Of a stretch of DNA of 64,000 nt, positions 12,001 through 21,300 are shown one piece after another (positions within the stretch are counted from its first letter, which is position 1; each line of letters begins with the position of its first letter). Below the pieces are notes generated by a model. That model ran no database searches, was not told the DNA's origin, and saw only the letters and a program-made list of their open reading frames with translations. This DNA comes from Garcia nutans (taxonomy: Eukaryota; Streptophyta; Magnoliopsida; Malpighiales; Euphorbiaceae). The position numbers and the translations under genes were made by a program. The DNA lies in the NCBI GenBank assembly GCA_947685225.1, contig CANTUV010000009.1:310001-374000 (forward strand), given 5' to 3'.

Positions 12001-12947
12001 TACTGCTTTGCTCTTGACTTCTATTGCTACTTCCTTGTTCTGAACTCTCTTGGCTTGTGTGATCAACTTGTGGGTTTTGATTTATTATGCTCTCCTCAGA
12101 TACCTGAGTCCATACTATTTTGCAGTTAGCTCAATTAGGCCTTATAATTTGAATCAAATCTAGACAAAACAATATAAAAATATTGGAAGTATTAATGTTA
12201 ATTGGCATTGAAATATCAACTCGATTTTTAATATGAAAAAATTTTAATATAAGCGGGATTATATTTTAATACAAAATATGAATTTAATTTATTATATTTT
12301 TATATCTTTTCAATTATATTTGTAATTATATTTTCAGATATTTCATAATTTTTTAATATTTATTCATTTTTTTCTATTTACATTCAACAGTCACACCAAA
12401 ATAACTTGGGAAAAAAAGAAAAGAATACCTGTGTTTGTCTTTCTGTAGTCTGCTTTTCTTGTTCCTGATCACCGGATTCTTTCCCCTTCAAATCATGTAA
12501 ATTCTCTTCAACAACCAAACTTCGATCTCCACTAACTGTTTCATGTTTCCCATTACTACTTTGTTCATTACTGGTTTTAGGATCATCATCAGATTTTATA
12601 GCATCATCAGGAAGATCACCAGGGTTATCTTCATAAGCAGGTTGATCTTCTTTCTTCTTATTGTTATTACTGGTGGCTTCATTATCCTGAACCTCAGTAG
12701 TGGAGGAAATGTCACTATCATCAACAGCAGCAGTATTGGTGCTGGTGGTGGAAGTGGTGGTGGTGGCTGCAGCTTCGGTGACTTTGCCAGTGCGAGCAGT
12801 TGTTTGTGGAGGCACAAAGGAGTTGGAAGTTAACATCCACACACCTATAACACATACTGCTATAAATGCAACAGTTGTAATTGTTGATGTGTATGGAGAA
12901 GATGAGGAGGAGCTTCTCTTATTTGCCCTAGACCTGCCTAAAGGCAT
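9042..12947 (-). CDS. Probable S-adenosylmethionine-dependent methyltransferase PMT26-like (QUA2/DUF248 family)
   Basis: Type II Golgi membrane protein of the plant putative methyltransferase family, whose members are implicated in pectin methyl-esterification. Nine exons on the minus strand (12429-12947, 11288-12103, 10998-11147, 10630-10900, 10271-10381, 9996-10170, 9631-9903, 9357-9551, 9042-9258) join without phase conflict to 908 residues. Residues 1-21 are basic and Ser-rich and cytosolic, and 22-41 form the membrane anchor (TTVAFIAVCVIGVWML). About 45-360 is a low-complexity acidic and Gln/Ser/Asn-rich stem. The catalytic part begins with YGYTWQLCNV and PDYIPCLDN. It contains FPGGGTQFIHGALHYI, the SAM-binding VVLDVGCGVASFGGYL (DVGCG 511-515), HCARCRVPWH, NRVLRPGGYFVWSATP, NIMDMRAVYGGFAAAL, HDWCESFSTYPRTYDLLHAD and a second VDRIMRPGGKLIVRD. 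At 908 residues it is longer than the ~770-820 I recall for PMT24-26, owing to the stem. It is divergent from the NERD1 pseudogene. Confidence 0.93.
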
Positions 12948-13347
12948 TTCTTCTAAAAAAAGATCTATTTTTTTTCTATTTTTTTTACTAAGAGTTTAAT
13001 TAGAAGTAATTAAGAGAGAATATGAAAGTGAGATTTGTGTAATTATTAGATTAATAATGGAGATTTGGAAATGTAATTAAAAGCAAAGGAGTTGTTTAAG
13101 AACAGAAAGTTGATTATTTAGTATTATTGATACATAGACAAAAGCAAAAGAAACTTTCTCATTTAGAATTTTACCAAAGATCCTTAGGAGTAGGAAAAGG
13201 GAATTTGTTATACTAACTACCAAATGTAGGAAATAAAAAAGAAATGTGATATATTGGTAATATTTGTGGTCTTAATTATATTTATTTTTTACAACAATTT
13301 TAATAATTAATTATTTGGTGAATCACTGTAATACGATATGCGATAAT
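12948..13347. other. 5' flank of the methyltransferase gene
   Basis: AT-rich non-coding sequence that should contain the methyltransferase promoter and leader (minus strand). I see no unambiguous TATA or other motif that can be assigned. Confidence 0.5.
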
Positions 13348-13730
13348 GTATGGTAGTAAGTATTAGGTAGTAAAAGGCCAATGCATGAGTAGAATGTATG
13401 TTGCGGAAATGAGAATGATAAAATGAATGTGTGGTCATATTATGATGGATAGAATATGTAATGAGTGCATTAGAAAAAAAAAAGTGCGTTAGAAAAAAAA
13501 AGTGAGGGTAGCACCTATTGAGGATAAGATAGGAGAACATAGATTAAGATGGTTTGATTATATGAAATGAAAACCTAGCGATGCGTCGGTTAAAAAAATC
13601 AAATAAGTTAGAATAGATATAGCTAAGAGAGACAGAGATAGATTTAAACTGAATTAGTCAAAAGTGATAAAAAATAATCTTATGATTTAAATCTATCATA
13701 AGAGATAACTATAAATTATATTAAGTAAAA
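13348..13730 (+). pseudogene. Degenerate RTE-type LINE reverse-transcriptase C-terminal fragment
   Basis: The plus strand still reads, with stops and frame changes, as the conserved tail of plant RTE-clade non-LTR reverse transcriptases. First VAEMRM, then MCGHI near 13395-13440, then (another frame, 13511 onward) APIEDKIGEHRLRWF, and farther on KPSDASVKK and RDRDRF. Several stop codons and two A-runs interrupt it, so it is non-functional. It is older than the copy at 17985-18340, which belongs to the same clade. Confidence 0.75.
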
Positions 13731-14829
13731 AAAAAAAGAATTCATATAGCCGATCTTAATTAACTTGAGATTAAGACTTTTATTGAGTTAAGTTGAGTTG
13801 AATTGCTCAATATCAATATATCTCTCTTCATGTCAATTCTTAAAAAAAAAATATGTTGAACCGAATTGATGTATTTTGATTAAATGGAATAATTAATTTC
13901 ATTTGTTAAAAATATGAAATTTTTTATTTTTAATTCAATTAAAAAATTTTAGTTACATAACCTACCAAATTAGTTATATCCTTAATCTCACATTAATAAA
14001 ATAATTTAAGGACTTAAAATTAAATAGATATTGGACAACCATAAGCCATTTAATTTTATGCAAATAAGTTCTTATATTTGTTTATTTATAACTAACTTAA
14101 TATTTAGACACTTACAAATTAATTAGTTTTATGCATATGAAATTTCAACATTTTTCTATATATAAATCAGTGTAAATATATTTTTTCTATTTTTATAAAT
14201 GAATAATTAAAATTGGAACTCAAAATCTAATTAAAATAACAACATTCATGGCTAGTAAATTAAGACTTAGTAATTTAATTTTAATTTATTTAACTGGTAA
14301 AAATAATTTATTGAAGTACTAATTTTTTTTATTAATTACATATAGAAACTGAGAATGCTTGAAAGAATCAAATCTAAAAATTAGGCTATATCAATATATA
14401 TTTCTGATTACTAAATAATACTTTGATGATTTTAATGAGCCAATTAATTTTATATAAATAGATTTTAATATTTCATCATAAATCAATTGGTTTTGTGCAT
14501 ATATACTTGATACTCACTGACTTTAACTTATAAGGGATATGAAATGAATTTTTGATAAAGATATTTTTTGAAAATTTTTTATAAACAATGGAAATAATAA
14601 ATTTCTTAGACAAAGAAAATAATTTTTCAAAAGAAAAAAATTCATTTTTTTATTTATTATTGACCAGCAAGCGCAAGGCTAGTAGCATCAAAGCGCTAAG
14701 CTTATGCAGTCATGTTAATTAATCTCTGGTGACTCTAGACTAGAGCTCGTCTTCAAAACCAGGAAAAACAATAAACAAATGGAATGTTGAGGAAACGATT
14801 GTGAATCGAAATAGCAGAAGAAAGCTACG
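13731..14829. other. Intergenic, 5' flank of NERD1 pseudogene
   Basis: AT-rich sequence without supported genes. From about 14650 the composition becomes more balanced, as expected for the former promoter and leader of the NERD1 copy. Confidence 0.5.
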
Positions 14830-16880
14830 ATGAGGAAACGAGATTTGGCTATTCTTATGCTCTCCGCTTTCGCTATCTTCTTCTCTCTTCAGGTAAATCA
14901 GTTCGCACCAAACCCTAACTCCCTCAATATTCCCTTACAGTTTTTTTTTATGCTAATCATTGTTTTTGATTCATAGCATGAGGGTGATTTCTCTTTTAGA
15001 GAGGCTTGGTTTCATCTATCTGATGAATTTCCGATTAAATATGAAGCTGATCATCTCCCACCGCCTATCTATGGCTGCTGGTGTTATTGATAGAATTTAT
15101 AAGCCAGGCCAGCCACAAAAGCAGGTGTTGGTTGTGGTTACTTCAGGTTGGTCAGTAATGTGCTTCGATCACAACTTGAAAAAGCTGTGGGAAACAAATA
15201 TGCAGGTCTGTTATTTTGTTGTTGTGCTTGTGCGTTTGTTATTTGCTATAACTAGTTTATAAATACTTGATTTTGTTGTACAGGAGGATTTTCCACATAA
15301 TGCTCACCACAGGGAGATATCAATCTCGATAAGTAACTAGACCTTGAAGCACGGGGATACAGGATTGGTTATTGTTGGTGGGAGAATGGAGGTGCAGCCA
15401 CATGTATGTTTCTTGTAATTTTAGCTTGCACTTCTTTTTGTTTACTCACTTCTACTTCGTTTCCAGAGTTGAATCAATGGTAGTTTTTTCTTTTCTTAGG
15501 GATACTTTTTGGAGAATTAATTCCTAACATGGGCCCTTGTTACAAGCCAGCTCACATAGACGGCTTCGAGCTTAAGACTTTCTTCTTGTATGAAATTTTT
15601 AGCATGTCACTGTGCTAGCTTTCAATTTTTACATGGTTAAAAATGAAGTAATAAAGAAAATTTTGCTTGAATTCTGATGCTCAAGCTAAACATTGCTTGT
15701 TTTCTTTTGGCCTGTGGAAGCCTGAAATAAGTTTATCACTTGGCCCACTTTGTCATTTTTCTTTTGCATGCTTTCTTGAGTTTTTCCCTACTTTTTGCTT
15801 TGCTTCTTATTGTTTCATTTTTGCAAATTTCTATTCATTCTTTGAAGCAACACTTGATGATTAGACAATAATTCTTTCCTTTATATTTTAGCTGTCCAGA
15901 TTTAAGATGATGGAGGTTTAGCTACTTTTTAATTTGTTAAGATTAAGTACATTTCACGCAGATCCTATGAGGTTATATGAATTGAATAATATAATTAATT
16001 AAATGAACTATGCGTAATGTTCGATTATCATTTCCAGATATATTTGGATCCCTTTGAAGAAATTGGAATACTGATAGAAATGTAGAGCAACATAGAAGAA
16101 GTGCTAGCGAGAAGGAGGTATGGATGGTTTAAATGTGATGTTCCTTCTATTTATTCGTTATTATGTTTATGGAATTACATATTTTTGCAACTAGGTTTCT
16201 TTTGGGTTGAACAATTATTTTATTTGGATTTCGATATTATCATATTATGTATTGACAACATCCTAAGGCAATAATATTTGATGAAACATTTAAGTAGTAT
16301 TCCCCATTAAGATTGTGAATACAAGGCATAAAATCAAGTTTCAGATCTCAGACACATGGAATTTGTTTTAGGCAATATTTGGATAGAAGGATTTTGGATG
16401 AGGGAATTTAGAGAATCCATGGGTTTAGTCAAGTTCTAGGATATTGTTGGGTTTAGTCAAGTTTCAGATTATTCTAAAAGCATTGCCGATTTGTGTTAAA
16501 ATGGAGAAAAAATTTCTCTTCTTTTACATATGCTGCATTTTACTTCTTTCTTTGTGACTATTGTTTCTATGAATGTTCTATTTCTTTGTTGCAATCATAG
16601 CTGATCCATTTTACTTGTTCCTCCTTTTAATGGTGGGATATGCTTAAAAATTCCTTTCCATATCCTTTTTAGGGTTCAGAGAACTCTGCAACTGTTAATT
16701 TACGCCATTTTGCCTTTTATGCATTTGCTGGACGAACTGGTACCCTTCGGTGGAGCAGAAAGAACGAGGTAATTCACTTGTCAATTATTATTGCTTGTAA
16801 GATTCATAGAACTAAAACCAAGACTGTTACAAGTGCTTTGTCAAGTTCATGGAACTGAAACCAAGATTTTTTATCATAAG

Positions 16881-16948
16881 CTTTCAATTCCATGGATTTG
16901 TAAAATCTCCCACGGTTGCTTTGCAAGTCAAATCCATAGAATTGAAAG
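16881..16948. repeat. 20-bp inverted repeat (hairpin) in pseudogene intron
   Basis: ctttcaattccatggatttg at 16881-16900 is repeated in inverse complement at 16929-16948 with one mismatch and a 28-bp spacer, in the intron after exon 5. It may be the core of a small MITE; no target duplication was found. Confidence 0.7.
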
Positions 16949-17565
16949 TTATTTTTGTAGAATTCTTCATTTATCTGAGGGAGGGATTTCACAAAAACCC
17001 ATCTCCTATGAGGGTTTTTAAAAGCCCTCATCTTGAGGGATTTAAATGGACATGGGATTTAATAGTTCCTCTAACCACCGAAGAAATCCCTTATCTCTTC
17101 CTTTCAGTAAATTTTATATCGTCTGAAAAAAATCTCCTTAACTAAGCAAATAAGCATTAGATGTTTCTTGCATTAAATCTCCAGTCTAGTCATAGTATTG
17201 ATTGATTTACTGACTCACAACTCCTCATATTTATTCTCTTCAAAAAAGATGTGCAGCTCATGCCTCAGTAACTTGCAGCTAATTTCTGCAAGTCTATTCC
17301 AGTTATACCATTTTTGTAAAATTAACACATTAAGTAAAAGTAAGAAAATTTTAGTTTTTAGTGAGGTGTTTTTTACTCTAATGTTTCGTTTTGTGCTTTA
17401 ACCTTCTTTTTTTGCATATAACTTCACTGACCATCAAAGTGTATTGAATATGCATTTGCTTCCTATTCATGGCTATAAATTAAATGAAAAATCTGAAAAA
17501 CTTAATTTTTGGTTGGAGTTTATGGTTTAGTCAATGTGCCTAGGTTGTTAGTAGGGCTAGAATTT

Positions 17566-17573
17566 GACCAGAG
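17566..17573. repeat. 8-bp target-site duplication, left (hAT element)
   Basis: gaccagag directly left of the element, repeated at 18664-18671. Eight base pairs is the standard hAT target-site length. Confidence 0.85.
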
Positions 17574-17967
17574 TAGTGTTGTCTAAGGTGCAAAAGGTGC
17601 TCACCTAGGCACAAAGGCAAGGTACAGATACCATAAAAGTGCCTTTAGATGTCCAAGGCGAGGAACCTTCAATGAGGCAATGGCCTTTTGCTGTTAGGCG
17701 ATGCCTTTTAGAAAGGCGCAAAGGAGCAAAAGGATTATGTTTTAGTAATTTAATATGTTTAGGAGTTTAGAAGTTTATTTTCAACTAAACAAACATAGGT
17801 AAATTTTTTTTCCTAATTAATAGCTTATGTCTTAGTAATTAACTTATTTTAGGAAGTTAAAATCTGAAGTCTTTTAGGAAATCTAAGAGTTTAGGGCTTT
17901 TTAATTTCATTCAAAATCAAATTGCTTATTAAAATATAAAACTATAGCAAACAAAGAATTCTTTTGT

Positions 17968-17984
17968 TTGATATTAACTTTGTT
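17968..17984. repeat. 17-bp target-site duplication, left (RTE insertion)
   Basis: ttgatattaactttgtt, repeated exactly at 18341-18357 on the other side of the RTE fragment. Confidence 0.92.
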
Positions 17985-18340
17985 AGTAGTAGCGGATGTC
18001 GGAGATAAGGTGAGGGAAGAAAGACTTAGATGGTATGGGCATGTTTTAAGAAGACCTCCTAATGTTGCGGTTCGTAAGTGTGAGAATTTGTTGATTGAGG
18101 GGGCTAGAGGTCGTGGAAGACCTAGAACTGTGTGGAATGAGGTGATAGCAAGAGATTTACGTGCCTTAGATCTTGATGCGGATTTGATTAATGACAGACT
18201 TGAATGGAGACGTAAAATCCGTGTCTTGGAAGGAGCCTAAGGCTGGAGTATCTTTTTTGGTGTCTTTTGAGCTTATTTTGTTGAGGATCCATACAGCCGA
18301 CCACAACTTGTTTGGGACTAAGGCTTAGTTGTTGTTGTTG
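17985..18340 (+). mobile_element. 5'-truncated RTE-clade LINE with (TTG)n tail
   Basis: A 356-bp insertion with 17-bp target duplications (17968-17984 and 18341-18357), nested inside the hAT element. It carries an intact frame to 18240 for the reverse-transcriptase tail: VREERLRWYGHVLRRPPNVA, GARGRGRPRTVWNEVI, DLRALDLDADLINDRLEWRR, then a stop. A short 3' untranslated region follows, ending ...GGGACTAAGGCTTAGTTGTTG and a GTT repeat, the typical RTE 3' end. The duplication is exact and the frame unbroken, so this is a young insertion. Being 5'-truncated it cannot transpose by itself. Confidence 0.92.
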
Positions 18341-21300
18341 TTGATATTAACTTTGTTGCTTGCATCATTTGTGTGTTTTTGACATTAGAGAGCAACAAAC
18401 TTAATTCTAGCAATTTATGCTGAAATTTCAGCTATGTCATTTAGCTATCTTTCATTCTTTTAGTTTTTTTTTTTTTGGGTGTTAAATTAATATATCTTCC
18501 CATATCTTCTCCTTTTTAAAGATATATTATATGCTATTATTAGTAATTAGTATTTTAAAAAAAATTTGTGTGTCGCTCAGGCCATTGCCTTTTTTGCGCC
18601 TTGCGCCTAAGGCAATAAAAAGACGTATTGCCTTAGTTGTGCCTGGCGCTTTTAAATACACTGGACCAGAGATCATAATTTTGAGTTGTAGCACGCTCTG
18701 CTTGCACCAAAAAAGTGTATCATCAATGGTCATGTAATTTCGCTGGCAGTTTTTACTTGGTAACTTTGATTACCATTCATTCTAGCATCTTACTGATTGT
18801 ATTATTGTGGTTCCTGTGTTATATATCTGCTTCCTTTAAATTACTAATATCATTTTTATGGTTTAGAATATTGAAGTGCAATCTTCAGATGCCTCTGAGC
18901 TAATTCCACAACATAACTACAAGCTTGATGTTCATGCACTGAATAGTCATCAGCCTGGAGAGGTAGGCCTTGAAGCCATTTGAAAAAAAATTACTCTACG
19001 AGTTGGAATACCCATTTCTGATATATACAATTGCTCTTTATTGATGGTAATATCTATAATTATTTTCATTTTTACAATGTCTTAAGAGAAAGTCATGTAT
19101 GAGTGAGCAATTGTCTTGCATCAAGTTTTTGGATTGCATTGATTTATCTTCTATAGTCATGTGGATTCATTTTTCAGATTGAAATCAACATGAATATGCT
19201 TCTACTTGGATTTATTATTTGCAACTGGAAATAAGTTTGAATATGCATCTCTAGCTCCAAAACTAATGTTGAACTAACGTGACATGATTTGCTTGAAAGA
19301 GAAGAATTCTATGTACTCAAGCTGCACTTTGTTTAATTTCCAAAGGAACGTTAAATGCCCTTTCTATTGATCCTCTTTTTCTAAAGATAAGCTGGCTAAT
19401 GCATATTGCATCTTAGTTTGAGTGCGGGGAATTTAGGGAATCAATCCTCGGTGTTATGCCACATCATTGGGTGAGTACATTTTGATGTTCTTTGTGTGCA
19501 TTTAATAATATGCTTTATCATTGCAACGGTTCAGATTATGGTCATTTTTGTATCAGGGTAGGAGAGAAGATACTCAATTGAAGTTGGCACACTTCAGGCG
19601 TCACAAAAGAAAAACTTTGAAAAAGGTTGCTGGAAAGACCACAAACTATCCTTTTCATAAGCCTGAAGAACATCAACCTCCTGGAAAGGACTCAACAAAA
19701 AAATTTTCAAAAATCATTGGAAAAGCTGCAAATTATGCTGGCTCAGCAAAATCTAAGAAGGTACAGCCTGCTGTTGATCACATCAGTATGCAGTTGAGCT
19801 TAAATTTAGTTAGTACTTGGTCAATGAATTAACATGAAGCATGCAGTTTCCCTTTGATTTATGACCTTTGCTTCTGTAACTGTTGAGAAGAGTACATAGT
19901 TCTGTTTCTGCTGCTGATCTCTTATTATCTATGCACGTTCCTTTCTCATTTGACCACCCTATATATTTTATATTTATTGGCAAATCCACCAAATCATATC
20001 CCTCTCAAAGTCCAGATATCACTGGTATGCTGCAATGAGTTGAATTTTGTCAATGCTTTGGTGAACATGTAATGTTTGATGGTAGTACCATGTAAAGAAG
20101 ACAGTAGGGAAAAATGGTATTTTGTAAAAGAAGTTGGGAGGCAAAATGAGGGAGAGATTATTTCTTGTTTCTTCTATCATTGCCCAATTGTTCATGCATA
20201 TGCTTCACTGATATATGTCATGTGCCCCCTAAACCTTCATGCCATTGAGCTTTCCAATGCTTATAATATAATTGTTTCAGCATTGAATCATTTATGTAAT
20301 TAAAATGCCATTTCACTTTCCACTATCAACTTGAAAATTCACTAATGTCTCTCATGACAAATTTTTTCCCTGTCCTGTGATAAATCCTTTGGAAGACCTG
20401 ATTTATATGCTAATGAATTAGTCACACCTTTCACATTCTGCTCATCTTAATTGAAGTGGAACTTTAAATATTAAATATGAACCCTAAATTTTTCTTGTGC
20501 TTGTGCTGTGAAATTTGGTGACTTTGAGGAACTCTATATGCTCCATCAAATTGTATTGATTTGAATATTATTTTTGGTAAATGTTACAATAGGAGGCTTT
20601 TATTATTTTAGTCAAATGTTAAGATAGGAGGCTTTTCCTCTATCAGAGATTGCTTGTAACGTAAAACGAGTTAGGTGCGGAGCATCTCTATCTAGCTTGT
20701 TAGGAAATATACAAAAGAAGAGAAAAAAAGGCAATAAAATGCTTATAAACCATATTAATGAGTTTGCTTTTGGTTTATATTGCCTTTGTGATATGGTGAT
20801 TCGTATTTGTAAGAATTTCCATCACCAAAATTCTCTCTGTTTTGTTCCTTTAATCTTATAAATGTCATATTCTTGCCATTACATTTTTCTTGATGCAGCC
20901 ATTACCTTGTATTCCTACCATAACAAACTACACTCAGCTTTGGTGGGTCCCGAACGTTGTCGTGGCTCATCAAAAAGAAGGGATAGAAGTTGTTCATTTG
21001 GCATCTGGTCGCACGCTATGTAAGGTAAATATAAAGCCCATAACATTAGTTATAGAAATGTATGTTCTCACATATATGAATCCTTAATTGGCGAATATGC
21101 TATTGCTTGGTGAAGTTATTTTTCGAGCTGTCAAACCAAAATGCCAGAAGTAGATAGTGCTGTTACTGTAAGAATGGCCCAGTTTTTTTCATATTTTATA
21201 TTTTTCAAACTATACATATTTATAAGAGTGTATGTGTGTGTTTGTATGTCTTCCTGTGTTGCTGGACACACGAAATTTGAATGTTCTCCAAGTCATTATA

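Larger units (their letters stand above)
17574..18663. mobile_element. Non-autonomous hAT-like DNA transposon, interrupted by an RTE insertion
   Basis: A 1090-bp element in the intron between pseudogene exons 5 and 6. It is bounded by the 8-bp duplication gaccagag and has short related inverted ends: TAGTGTTGTCTAAGGTGC on the left, CAGTGTATTTAAAAGCGC as the inverse complement of the right. Both subterminal regions are rich in GGCGC/GCCTAAGG-type words in opposite orientations (17590-17715 and 18575-18650), as in plant hAT MITE-like families. It has no transposase. Without the nested RTE insert and its duplicated target it would be about 717 bp. Confidence 0.83.

Noticed and set aside
12543..12999. 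Plus-strand frames opposite the methyltransferase exon 1
   Set aside because: They are shadows of the Ser/Thr-rich stem; the minus frame has the membrane anchor, splice site and catalytic continuation.
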